Numbered from the stretch's first letter, positions 1 through 7,185 are shown. The stretch: 13,556 nucleotides of DNA from a bacterium (GCA_025774205.1 JALGWK010000051.1:1-13556), one strand, 5' to 3'. The notes: generated from the letters alone by a model not told the origin. Made by a program: numbers and translations.

Positions 1-1
1 C

Positions 2-992
2 GGGAAATTCCCCAAGCCCGATTTCATCTGGCAGGATCACATCTGCTGCAGCCATGCCAAGTGGTACCAGGTGGTCACCGACATGGAGCCGGATATCCCC
101 CACTTCTGCACCGACGTGGGATCGGGCCCCTACCACGAACTGGACGAGAACCGTCTCAAGTATGTGGTGGATCAGCTCCACGACGGGATCGAGTGGCTGG
201 AGGAGAAGACCGGTCGGGAGTACGACGACGGGAAACTGTACGAGGCGGTGCACAACGAATGCCGCAGCACCTCCGTCTGGGCTGAGATCTGCAATCTGAA
301 CAAGGCCATCCCCGCGCCGCTCGATGAGAAGACGATGTATTCCCTCTATGTGCTGGGTACGCTTGAGAAGCACAGCAAGGTGGTGGCCGACTTCTACGAG
401 GAACTCCGCGACGAGGTGCAGGACCGGGTCGACAACGGCATCGCCGCGGTGGCGAACGAGCGCTGCCGGCTCATCTCCGACACCCAGCCGCCGTGGGGGT
501 TCCTGAAGGTCTTCCGCTACCTGGAGGAGTTCGGGGCGGTCTCGGTCGGTTCGCTCTACACCTTCGGCCTGATCGGCATCTGGGAGGTCAAGGAGGACGG
601 CACCTGGGGGCCCCGGACAACTCCTGCACAGCAGGGGGTCTCGTTCGAGTCGCGTGATCACGCGCTCCGCGTGCTGGCCGACTGGAACCTGAGCAAACCG
701 GAGTGGCAGCATTTCTATTCGCCGCAACTCAAGAGTGACATGATGCTTCGTATCGCCCGGGAGTGGGACCTTCAGGGTGTCCTCCTGGGGTGTCCTCCTG
801 CACTACAATCGCGGTTGCGAGGGACTGTCGATCGGTATCGCCGAGAACCGCCTGGCCCTGCAGAAGGAGGGCTACCCGGTGATGTCGTTCGAGGGGAACA
901 TGGGTGATGAGCGGGAGTTCGACGAGGCCCGGACAATGTCACGAATTGACACCTTCATGGAGACTCTCGGGCTGACCCGGGATTTCGCGTAG
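2..992 (+). pseudogene. bzdO: BzdO/BcrB-like catalytic subunit of ATP-dependent benzoyl-CoA reductase, 5'-truncated by the window edge and frameshifted
   Basis: The reading frame is open from base 2 and runs in one frame to about 787. It then continues in the next frame to the stop at 990-992. Across the break the protein reads [19 protein letters not shown] once one copy of a 13-bp tandem repeat (775-800) is skipped. Cysteines lie in ICCSHAK, HFCTD, NECRS and NRGCEG contexts. This pattern fits the HgdB/BcrB/BcrC family, whose subunits hold Fe-S clusters and the CoA-ester site; the C-terminal block with NRGCEG and ENRLAL looks most like the BcrB/BadE/BzdO type. About 326 codons are visible after correction; the family is roughly 430-450 residues, so the N-terminal quarter is off the left edge. 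As given, the raw frame ends at 907 with a nonsense tail after residue GVLLG. Two activases and a ferredoxin follow, the order N-O-P-Q-M of bzd clusters. A 2-hydroxyacyl-CoA dehydratase-like enzyme for another substrate remains possible. Confidence 0.8.
775..800. repeat. Exact 13-bp tandem duplication causing a frameshift
   Basis: GGGTGTCCTCCTG occurs at 775-787 and again, identically and head to tail, at 788-800. Thirteen is not a multiple of three, so the second copy shifts the frame of the BzdO-like gene by +1. Removing either copy gives one uninterrupted protein through the conserved [10 protein letters not shown] region. The event is therefore recent, or a sequence or assembly error. Confidence 0.95.
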
Positions 993-1068
993 TGCACCGC
1001 TCTTACGGATTGATGTACTCAGGGACCGGGTAGACCGATAACCGGAAACGTACAGGGAGCTTGATACC

Positions 1069-1869
1069 ATGGTTTCGATCGGCGTGGACATGGGAGCCAA
1101 GAACATCAAAGTGGTCGTCCTGAAAGACAATGAGGTGGTCAGCAAGGCCCTGGTCACTGCGGGACTCGACACCGAAGGCGCGCTGAAGAAGGCCCTGCAG
1201 GCCGCCTCCGGGGAAGCCGGCCTCGAGTATACAGAAGCCGATTACATCACCGCCACGGGAGCGGGCCGCAAGGACGTGCCGATGGCCAATGATGAACTGA
1301 CCGAGGTGGGTGCGGCCGTGCGCGGGGCCCTCCACTTCTTCAAGGACGCCCGTACTGTGATCGACGTGGGTGCCGAAGAGGGACGCGGAGTCCGCTGTGA
1401 CGCGGAGGGTCGGGTGATCGATTTCGTGGTCAATGAGAAGTGTGCCGCGGGAGCCGGAGCCTTCTGCGAGGCGATGGCCCGGGCCCTGGAGGTCCCGCTT
1501 GAGGAGTTCGGGCCCCTCTCACTTGAATCGGACCGGGAGATCCCGATGAACGCCCAGTGCGCCGTCTTCGCCGAGTCGGAGGTGGTGAGCCTGGTGCATG
1601 CCAAGACACCGAAACAGGACATCGCCCGGGCGGTCCACGACGCCATCGCGAGCCGGATCACATCCATGGTCCGCAGGGTTGGCCTTGAAGAACAGGTGGC
1701 CCTGGTGGGAGGGCTGGCCTATAACGTCGGTTTCATCGATTCCCTCAAGAGAGACCTTGAGACGGAAGTACTGATCCCTCCCGATCCGGAATATGCGGCG
1801 GCGATCGGCGCGGCCGTCGTGGCTGCCGAACGGGGCTTGAAGGCGAGTGAAGGGGGTGAGAATTCATGA
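1069..1869 (+). CDS. bzdP: BzdP/BcrD-like ATP-binding activase subunit of benzoyl-CoA reductase
   Basis: A 266-residue member of the BadF/BadG/BcrA/BcrD ASKHA family, which hydrolyses ATP to push an electron from a bridging [4Fe-4S] cluster to the catalytic subunits. The first phosphate loop is GVDMGAKNIK (residues 5-14). The two cluster cysteines are seen at Cys125 (NEKCAAGAG) and Cys164 (NAQCAVFAESE), and the adenosine loop is GGLAYNVG (214-221). The second phosphate motif is DVGAEEGRG (99-107) rather than the GGQD of HgdC and of its partner downstream. The GAEE form is, as I recall, the BcrD/BadG type, which supports this assignment over BcrA. The start is ATG at 1069 with AGGGAG at 1054-1059. 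The stop overlaps the next ATG by 4 nt (ATGA), so the two subunits are probably translationally coupled and made in equal amounts for a heterodimer. Confidence 0.85.
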   Translation: MVSIGVDMGAKNIKVVVLKDNEVVSKALVTAGLDTEGALKKALQAASGEAGLEYTEADYITATGAGRKDVPMANDELTEVGAAVRGALHFFKDARTVIDVGAEEGRGVRCDAEGRVIDFVVNEKCAAGAGAFCEAMARALEVPLEEFGPLSLESDREIPMNAQCAVFAESEVVSLVHAKTPKQDIARAVHDAIASRITSMVRRVGLEEQVALVGGLAYNVGFIDSLKRDLETEVLIPPDPEYAAAIGAAVVAAERGLKASEGGENS

Positions 1870-2741
1870 CGACCGAATACTGGCGCTGGAAAGAGTACAA
1901 CTGGAAGGATCCTGATATCGACTGGAAGGAAGCCAGGAACATCACGGTCGGGGTCGATGTGGGCTCGGTGAGTTCTCAGGCCGTGGTCATGACCGATGGG
2001 GAACTGTTCGCCTACAGCAACATGCGGACCGGTTCAGACAGCCCGGAGAGCGCGGAGAACGCGCTCAACTGGGCCCTTGAAGACACCGGTCTGACGCTGG
2101 ATGACATCCACTACGCGGTGGGTACCGGGTACGGACGGATAAACGTGCCCTTCGCCGACCGGGCCATTACCGAGATCGCCTGTCACGGCCGGGGAGCCAA
2201 TTACATGTATGGTCCCACGGTGCGGACCATCCTCGATATGGGCGGCCAGGACTGCAAGGTCATCCAGGTGGATGAGAAGGGGAAGGTCCAGGAGTTCCTG
2301 ATGAACGACAAGTGCGCGGCCGGGACCGGTCGGGGGATGGAAGTTTTTGCCGATCTGCTGGAGATACCGATCGAGGAGATCGGTGAACTCTCCTTCCAGA
2401 TCGAGGAGGAACCGGAGCCGGTCAGCAGCACCTGTGTCATCTTCGCCAAGACGGAGGCCACCGGTCTCCTGCGCCAGGGGTGGCCGAAGAACGACGTTCT
2501 GGCCGCCTACTGCTCGGCCATGGCCCTGCGGGTGGTGGCACTGATTGAGCGGGTCGGGGTGGAAGAGGACTTCGCCATCACCGGCGGCATCGCCAAGAAT
2601 GCCGGCGTGGTTCAACGGCTTACGAAGCAGCTCGGCCTGGTGGCGCTCGAGCCGAAGCACGACACCCAGATCGCCGGCGCGCTCGGTGGCGCGCTCTTCG
2701 CCCAGACCCTGGCCGTGAAGGAGGGCAGGGTATCGGCCTGA
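1866..2741 (+). CDS. bzdQ: BzdQ/BcrA-like ATP-binding activase subunit of benzoyl-CoA reductase
   Basis: A 291-residue ASKHA-fold activase. It has a short Trp-rich N-terminal lead (WRWKEYNWKDPDIDW, 6-20) before the phosphate-1 loop GVDVGSVSSQ (29-38). The second phosphate loop is the canonical DMGGQDCK (124-131). Cluster cysteines are Cys150 (NDKCAAGTG) and Cys190 (SSTCVIFAKTE), and the adenosine loop is GGIAKNAG (240-247). With the preceding BzdP-like protein it should form the heterodimer that hydrolyses ATP and passes an electron from ferredoxin to the catalytic subunits. Its length and the N-terminal extension fit the bzd-type Q subunit better than the longer bcr-type BcrA. It begins at the ATGA overlap, with a G-rich stretch (GGGGGTGAG, about 1852-1860) as ribosome binding site. 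No missing key residue was seen. An activase for a 2-hydroxyacyl-CoA dehydratase is less likely because those usually have a single homodimeric activator gene. Confidence 0.86.
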   Translation: MTTEYWRWKEYNWKDPDIDWKEARNITVGVDVGSVSSQAVVMTDGELFAYSNMRTGSDSPESAENALNWALEDTGLTLDDIHYAVGTGYGRINVPFADRAITEIACHGRGANYMYGPTVRTILDMGGQDCKVIQVDEKGKVQEFLMNDKCAAGTGRGMEVFADLLEIPIEEIGELSFQIEEEPEPVSSTCVIFAKTEATGLLRQGWPKNDVLAAYCSAMALRVVALIERVGVEEDFAITGGIAKNAGVVQRLTKQLGLVALEPKHDTQIAGALGGALFAQTLAVKEGRVSA

Positions 2742-2810
2742 GCGCGGAAGGCGCCCCCTTGAACCCGAAATCGACACTGAGTATCTGACTCTGCTGGAGG
2801 GAAGCGGGAG

Positions 2811-3086
2811 ATGAAAGCCAACTACGGCTACCACGACGGCTCGGGAGATTTCTTCATCACGATCGACAGCAACCTCTGCACCGGCTGTGTCGAGTGCATA
2901 TCGGCCTGTCCGGCGGATGTCCTGGAGATGATCACCGACGATTACGATGACGTTGTAGCAGCGGTGAAGGAAGAACACCGGAAGAAGATCAAGTACTCCT
3001 GCGCCGAATGCAAACCGGTCGATGAGCAGCCACCTCTGCCCTGTGTGTCAGCCTGTGAGCCGGGAGCCATCATCCACTCCTGGTGA
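2811..3086 (+). CDS. bzdM: 2[4Fe-4S] ferredoxin, BzdM-like electron donor
   Basis: A 91-residue soluble ferredoxin. The first cluster motif is the classical CX2CX2CX3CP (Cys23, 26, 29, 33). The second is stretched: Cys64, Cys67, then ten residues, Cys78, three residues, Cys82 followed by Glu-Pro (CX2CX10CX3CEP). Long second-cluster loops occur in Allochromatium/Thauera-type ferredoxins of unusually low potential; Thauera ferredoxin is the known donor to class I benzoyl-CoA reductase. A charged linker (about 43-60) joins the halves, longer than in clostridial ferredoxins. It lies 69 nt after the activases and 52 nt before the oxidoreductase, so it probably belongs to the same operon and shuttles electrons between them. 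The start is ATG 2811 with GGAGG at 2796-2800. The 2Fe or 3Fe content cannot be judged from sequence. Confidence 0.85.
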   Translation: MKANYGYHDGSGDFFITIDSNLCTGCVECISACPADVLEMITDDYDDVVAAVKEEHRKKIKYSCAECKPVDEQPPLPCVSACEPGAIIHSW

Positions 3087-3138
3087 TCGCGGCAGGTGGC
3101 TGGACGCTAGATACTGGTACCGATGTGACGGATACCCT

Positions 3139-5607
3139 ATGAGCACGATACGGCTCACCATCGAAAACACCCCGGTCGAGGTCCCGATCGGCACCTCTCT
3201 GCTCGATGCCGCCCGGACGGCGGATATCTATATCCCCTCTCTCTGTGATCATCCCGATTTGCCTCCCTGGCACGACCTGGACGAATGGCCGGAGGTGTTC
3301 CAGGGGGAGAATCGGATCGAAGGTGATCCGGCCACCGATCGGCCTGAGCCTGGTTGCGGTCTCTGCGTCGTGGCGGTGGATGGCGTCGATGAACCGGTCC
3401 GCGCCTGCGCGACGACTGTGGAAGACGGGATGCGGATCCGGGTCGAGGGCGAGGATCTGGGCGCCCTGCGACAGCAGAGACTCGGCGAGATATTCACCCA
3501 TCACCCCCACGCCTGCCTCACCTGCGCCCAGAAAGTCGGGTGCAGTCGGGAACCGTGCTCCAGTGATGTCCCGGTCGACGAGCGCTGCTGTCCGTTGCTG
3601 GGAAACTGTGAGCTGGAACGGGTTGCCGACCATGTGGGGATCCCCGCCGACGCACTCCGCTATCGTCCGGAGGGTCTGCCCCGGATCACTGATGATCCAC
3701 TCTTTGATCGCGACTTCAACCTCTGCATCGCCTGTACCCGGTGTGTCCGTGCCTGCCGCGATCTGCGTGGAGTCGACGTCATCGGTTTCACCTTCCACGA
3801 GGGTCGCTACCGTATCGGAACCCGGGCTCCTTCACTGGTCGATTCGGAGTGCCGCTTCTGCACCGCCTGTGTCGAGGTATGTCCGACCGGCGCTCTGCGC
3901 GACCGTGACCTGCCGGCCGGGAACAGGGAGGATGCCCTGGTAGCCTGCCGGACCGGCTGTCCTGCGCATACCGATGTTCCTGTTTACGTGGGGCTGGCCG
4001 CCGAAGGCCGCCTGGCTGAGTCGGCCGCGGTAGTGCGGGAGCGGGCGCCGCTGGTCCACGTTCTGGGACATGTCTGCTTCCATCCCTGCGAATCGGTCTG
4101 TCGCCGGGGTGAGGTGAACGATTCCGTGGCCATCCGGGCGGTCAAACGGACCGCCGCCGAGCATGATGACGGTCGCTGGAAGGAGATGTATCCGCAACCC
4201 GAACCGACGGGGAGAAAAGTGGCGGTTATCGGGGCCGGACCGGCAGGTATCACAGCCTCGTATTTCCTCAACGCGGCCGGTCACGCGGTCACCCTCATCG
4301 ATCGGGAAGATAGGGTGGGGGGCATGCTCAGGAGCGCCATCCCGACCTTCCGGCTCCCCCGTGAAGACCTCGAGCGGGAGGTCGCCGACATCATCGACCT
4401 GGGCATCGAGGTGCGCGCCGGATTCGAACTGGGGCGTGACGGCTCGATCGACGATCTCCTCGACAACGAGTTCAACGCGCTCCTGCTGGCCACCGGCGCC
4501 GGGAAGAGCAAACGGATCCCGCTGCCCGGGAATGACCTGAACGGCGTCTGGTGGGGGCTCGAGTTCCTGAGGGAGAGCAGCATCGGCTCCCCGCCGGAAC
4601 TGTCGGGGCGCTGTGTGGTAGTCGGAGGCGGTAATGTGGCCATGGACGTGGCCCGCTCGGCCTGGCGACTGGGAGCCGATAGCGTGGATCTCCTCTGTCT
4701 CGAATCGGAGGCGGAGATCCCGGCGTACGAGTCGGAGATCGCCGAAGCGCTGGAGGAGGGGGTGCGCATCCATTATGGCTGGGGTCCGGTGGAGATCACC
4801 GGGACCGGGGAAGAGGGCACGGTATCGGAGATCGTCTTCCGTCGCTGCCTCAGCGTGTTCGATGACGCGGGCGCTTTCGCACCGACCTACGATGACGACG
4901 AAACCCGCACCATTTCGGCGGAGAACGTGATCCTGGCAATCGGACAGGAAGTGGAAGCGGTCGAGGGTGATCGCGATCGGGCCGGTCTCTTCAGGGCCGG
5001 TGACTTCCTCACGGGACCCGCTTCGGTGATCGAGGCGATCGCGTCCGGCCGCGGCGCCGCCGAGGAGATCGACACCTTCCTGGGCGGAACGGGAGACGTC
5101 ACTCTGCGTCTCGTCGAGCGTGACCCGATACCGACCTTCCTGGGCCGGGAAGAAGGATTCGCCGGGCGCTCGCGACTCGACGTGCCCTGTCTTCCGGACG
5201 AGGATCGCCGATCATTCAAAACCCTCTCTCTCGGCCTTGATGCCAAGGCAACGCAGGCGGAAGGATCCCGTTGTCTCCGCTGCGACATGCGTCTGGAAAT
5301 CGCGCCCGTAACGCTGCCCCCCAGACTCTGGCTCGACTTCACTCCCGAACAGGTCGCGGAAGTGCCGTCGGAACCGGGTGCCTATCAGCTTCTGGATGGC
5401 ACCGGGAAGGTGATGGCAGTGGTGGGTGTTCCCGACCTGAGGGAGGCGCTTCTGGGACGGGTGGAAGAAAAAGGCGAAGCGGTCTATTTCCTCTACCAGG
5501 AAGATCCGATGTATACCCGTCTTGAGAGTGAACTCCTCCAGCAGTGCCTCCAGCAGCAGGGGGAGATGCCGGGAGGAGCTCTCGACGACCTGGACGATCT
5601 CTTCTGA
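3139..5607 (+). CDS. bzdV: Large Fe-S/FAD NAD(P)H:ferredoxin oxidoreductase (BzdV-like) with a degenerate GIY-YIG-like C-terminal domain
   Basis: An 822-residue multidomain electron-transfer protein. Residues 1-95 form a NuoG-like [2Fe-2S] domain (Cys36, 73, 76, 90). Residues 122-135 give HX3CX2CX5C, the His-ligated [4Fe-4S] of NuoG and Fe-hydrogenases. Residues 196-206 and 238-248 are two four-Cys cluster motifs, the second ending CP. Residues 270-340 are the GltD-type cysteine domain (CRTGCPAH, CFHPCESVCRRG). Next come an FAD fold (GAGPAG, 365-370), an NAD(P) fold (GGGNVAMD, 496-503), a second FAD motif (about 619-641) and CLRC (712-715). Residues 731-813 look like a degraded GIY-YIG domain. 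The likely role is to move electrons between NADPH and the upstream ferredoxin, as proposed for BzdV in Azoarcus or the flavoprotein subunit of 2-oxoglutarate:NADP+ oxidoreductase. ATG 3139 was chosen because the 2Fe-2S fold begins there; an in-frame ATG at 3022 would overlap the ferredoxin gene. The ribosome binding site is weak. Confidence 0.85.
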   Translation: MSTIRLTIENTPVEVPIGTSLLDAARTADIYIPSLCDHPDLPPWHDLDEWPEVFQGENRIEGDPATDRPEPGCGLCVVAVDGVDEPVRACATTVEDGMRIRVEGEDLGALRQQRLGEIFTHHPHACLTCAQKVGCSREPCSSDVPVDERCCPLLGNCELERVADHVGIPADALRYRPEGLPRITDDPLFDRDFNLCIACTRCVRACRDLRGVDVIGFTFHEGRYRIGTRAPSLVDSECRFCTACVEVCPTGALRDRDLPAGNREDALVACRTGCPAHTDVPVYVGLAAEGRLAESAAVVRERAPLVHVLGHVCFHPCESVCRRGEVNDSVAIRAVKRTAAEHDDGRWKEMYPQPEPTGRKVAVIGAGPAGITASYFLNAAGHAVTLIDREDRVGGMLRSAIPTFRLPREDLEREVADIIDLGIEVRAGFELGRDGSIDDLLDNEFNALLLATGAGKSKRIPLPGNDLNGVWWGLEFLRESSIGSPPELSGRCVVVGGGNVAMDVARSAWRLGADSVDLLCLESEAEIPAYESEIAEALEEGVRIHYGWGPVEITGTGEEGTVSEIVFRRCLSVFDDAGAFAPTYDDDETRTISAENVILAIGQEVEAVEGDRDRAGLFRAGDFLTGPASVIEAIASGRGAAEEIDTFLGGTGDVTLRLVERDPIPTFLGREEGFAGRSRLDVPCLPDEDRRSFKTLSLGLDAKATQAEGSRCLRCDMRLEIAPVTLPPRLWLDFTPEQVAEVPSEPGAYQLLDGTGKVMAVVGVPDLREALLGRVEEKGEAVYFLYQEDPMYTRLESELLQQCLQQQGEMPGGALDDLDDLF

Positions 5608-5756
5608 AGAACCCCTGCCGGAGTGTTGAAACAGTCACATCGGATTAGTTTCAGTGCTCAGGTCACAGATTGTTTCTGAGTCATGGTGAGCGCCATCATC
5701 GTCTCCCGGCTCCATATCAATCTGAACCAGTAGACAATCCCGATTCACCCGGAGAT

Positions 5757-5819
5757 TTCGAGTACATTTCTTACGTGAGGCAACGATAGCGCTTCGAGCA
5801 CATTTTAGGTGAGGCAATG
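5757..5819. repeat. Pair of imperfect ~28-nt direct repeats upstream of a promoter
   Basis: Copy one is at 5757-5785 and copy two at 5793-5819, a period of 36 nt. Both share TTCGAG-N-ACATTT, then a variable core (CTTAC against TAG), then GTGAGGCAA-N-G. The second copy ends 7 nt before the -35 hexamer at 5827, where activator binding sites commonly lie. No protein can be assigned to them. Confidence 0.75.
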
Positions 5820-5826
5820 CGTCACG

Positions 5827-5853
5827 TTGACACTACCAACTAACTAATATAAT
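5827..5853 (+). promoter_or_regulatory. Sigma70-type promoter for the propeller lipoprotein gene
   Basis: The -35 hexamer TTGACA (5827-5832) and the -10 hexamer TATAAT (5848-5853) both match the consensus exactly. The spacer is 15 bp, shorter than the usual 17. Transcription would start near 5860, giving a leader of about 65 nt before the ATG at 5925. Confidence 0.65.
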
Positions 5854-5924
5854 CTCACAGAGGTCCAGATTATTCCTATTGCCGGGCGAAATATAAATTA
5901 TTGCTACACTAAAGGAGCTCAATC

Positions 5925-7019
5925 ATGAATACCCCTCTTCATTGTAGGTTTTTGCCCTGTGTCCTGTTCCTTTTCTTCGTCGGCTGTTCAGTACAACCCG
6001 TTGAGCCCGCGGAGCTTGAATTGGGGATTGCAGCGGGACGAGGCCATGATCCGGTCCCGGAACTGGCCTTTATCGGTCGTACTGATGCACCGTTCATTTC
6101 GGTTGTGGATCTCCCGTCCATGACGGAAGTGGCCCAGATTCAAGTCCCTGGCTATTCAGCCTTTAACATCACAATAGCAAACAACAGGAAATATGCTTAT
6201 GCAACTGGTACGGGCTCCGATCGCTTGAAGCCTGGACTGCTGTACGAAATCGATCTGTCAACGTTTTCAGTTGTCAGAACAGTTGTCATAGATCCCAATT
6301 TCAGTACCACCGATCTGGTGATAACACCTGACGGTAAGCGTATTGTTATTACAATGTACAGGAAACATGAAGTTGCTGTTGTAGATGCTCAGACGTTGAG
6401 TGTAGTGGCTTTCATTCCACTGACAGATAACAACGATTATGTTAACGGAATAGCAATAGGACCTGGCGGGCGGCACGTTTTTGTTTCCAGCCAAGTTTCG
6501 GGGAGAGTTCATGTAATTGATACAGATGAATTGAGTGTTGCTGCTGTTGTAGAAACCGGAGCTGCCAGTGTCAACGAGTTGGCTCTTACGCAAAATGGCC
6601 AATATATCTATGGCACGGCTGGCGGCAATGATGCAGTGATCTTGATTGATGCCAGAACATTTGAGGTCGTGGAAAACATTCCTGTCAGTCCATACCCCGT
6701 GGGAATCGCCATTCCCAAAAATGGACGAGAAGCTGCTGTTGTTCACCAACAAGGATACACACAGGGACACTCACTACTTACAATTCTTGACACCAGGACG
6801 GCTTCTGTTGTTGCTACTCTGGATATACCAGGAGGCGCCCGCCGTATTGCCATATCACAAAACGGTCATCTGGCCGTCGTTACCACAACGGCAGGCAATG
6901 TCGTTCTTGTTGATATTCCCAATCGTGAGATACTGGCAGTGGAAGAATTAGATCCAGGATCACAGAATGGACTCTTTGGGGTGGCAATTACGAACGGTGC
7001 CAGATTTAACAAGCCATGA
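5925..7019 (+). CDS. Exported lipoprotein with YVTN-type seven-bladed beta-propeller
   Basis: A 364-residue protein. A hydrophobic signal peptide ends in the lipobox LFFVGC, so Cys21 should be lipidated and the protein anchored facing the periplasm or cell surface. From about residue 45 to the end run repeated blades of the type seen in YVTN/surface-layer propellers: VVDLPSMTEVAQIQVPG, VVDAQTLSVVAFIPL, VIDTDELSVAAVVETG, LIDARTFEVVENIPVS, ILDTRTASVVATLDIPG, alternating with ITPDGKRIVIT- or IGPGGRHVFVS-like strands. Such proteins bind ligands or partners; no catalytic residues can be named. AAGGAG at 5912-5917 lies 7 nt before the ATG. The gene is visibly AT-richer (many AAT, GTT and ATA codons) than the reductase cluster, has its own promoter, and looks like an independent, possibly transferred unit. 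Function is unknown. Confidence 0.85.
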   Translation: MNTPLHCRFLPCVLFLFFVGCSVQPVEPAELELGIAAGRGHDPVPELAFIGRTDAPFISVVDLPSMTEVAQIQVPGYSAFNITIANNRKYAYATGTGSDRLKPGLLYEIDLSTFSVVRTVVIDPNFSTTDLVITPDGKRIVITMYRKHEVAVVDAQTLSVVAFIPLTDNNDYVNGIAIGPGGRHVFVSSQVSGRVHVIDTDELSVAAVVETGAASVNELALTQNGQYIYGTAGGNDAVILIDARTFEVVENIPVSPYPVGIAIPKNGREAAVVHQQGYTQGHSLLTILDTRTASVVATLDIPGGARRIAISQNGHLAVVTTTAGNVVLVDIPNREILAVEELDPGSQNGLFGVAITNGARFNKP

Positions 7020-7044
7020 ATTCGATGAGGTATTAATGAAGCTA

Positions 7045-7069
7045 CGGGACGTGGATCCGCCGCGTCCCG
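7045..7069. other. GC-rich inverted repeat after the propeller gene
   Basis: CGGGACG (7045-7051) pairs with CGTCCCG (7063-7069) around an 11-nt loop. It starts 26 nt after the stop of the propeller gene. It could stall transcription or protect the mRNA end, but there is no T-tract, so a classical intrinsic terminator is not supported. Confidence 0.45.
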
Positions 7070-7185
7070 CGGCTCAATTGCACTCCTGAAGTGGTGGCGA
7101 AAGTGCCCCGGGGCTCGGGGTGTATCAACTGCTCCGGCTCGATTGGAACCCGGAGGTGGTTCAGCGGGGCAAGGACGGAGACTGA
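7070..7185 (+). pseudogene. Remnant of a BzdV-type C-terminal (GIY-YIG-like) domain
   Basis: One frame from 7070 reads RLNCTPEVVAKVPRG. After a shift near 7106-7116 the next frame reads LGVYQLLRLDWNPEVV and stops with TGA at 7183-7185. The BzdV-like protein has RLWLDFTPEQVAEVPSEP directly followed by GAYQLLDGTG (729-756), so both the order and the spacing match. DNA similarity is also visible by eye (ACTCC-GAA, GTGGCG/GTCGCG, AAGTGCC). The fragment lacks a start and is frameshifted, so it should not be functional. It is either a decayed paralogue of that small domain or a scar of a rearranged oxidoreductase gene. Confidence 0.5.

Larger units (their letters stand above)
5608..5924. other. AT-richer intergenic region with direct repeats and promoter
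   Basis: This 317-bp gap holds no convincing gene. The first ~140 bp show only a weak CTCAG/CTGAG inverted pair (about 5658-5681) and no T-tract hairpin, so I see no clear terminator for the reductase cluster. The last ~170 bp carry the two direct repeats and the promoter listed separately, and base composition drops toward A+T. Confidence 0.6.

Noticed and set aside
777-992. Separate short gene starting at a GTG inside the duplicated repeat
   Set aside because: Its protein is exactly the missing C-terminus of the upstream BzdO-like gene, and its first codons exist only because of the 13-bp duplication.
2034-2978. Long open minus-strand frame (314 codons) across the BzdQ-like gene
   Set aside because: Antisense to a well-recognised activase. 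It is open because of GC-rich codon bias and shows no family-like motif.
3022-3138. Upstream extension of the BzdV-like protein to an ATG at 3022
   Set aside because: It would overlap the end of the ferredoxin gene, and the extra 39 residues have no fold; the 2Fe-2S domain starts at 3139.
3832-4773. Long open minus-strand frame (313 codons) across the BzdV-like gene
   Set aside because: Antisense to clear Fe-S and FAD motifs; composition is a mirror of the sense gene.
5757-5819. CRISPR array
   Set aside because: Only two imperfect repeats with a 7-nt gap, no spacer-sized intervals and no cas genes.
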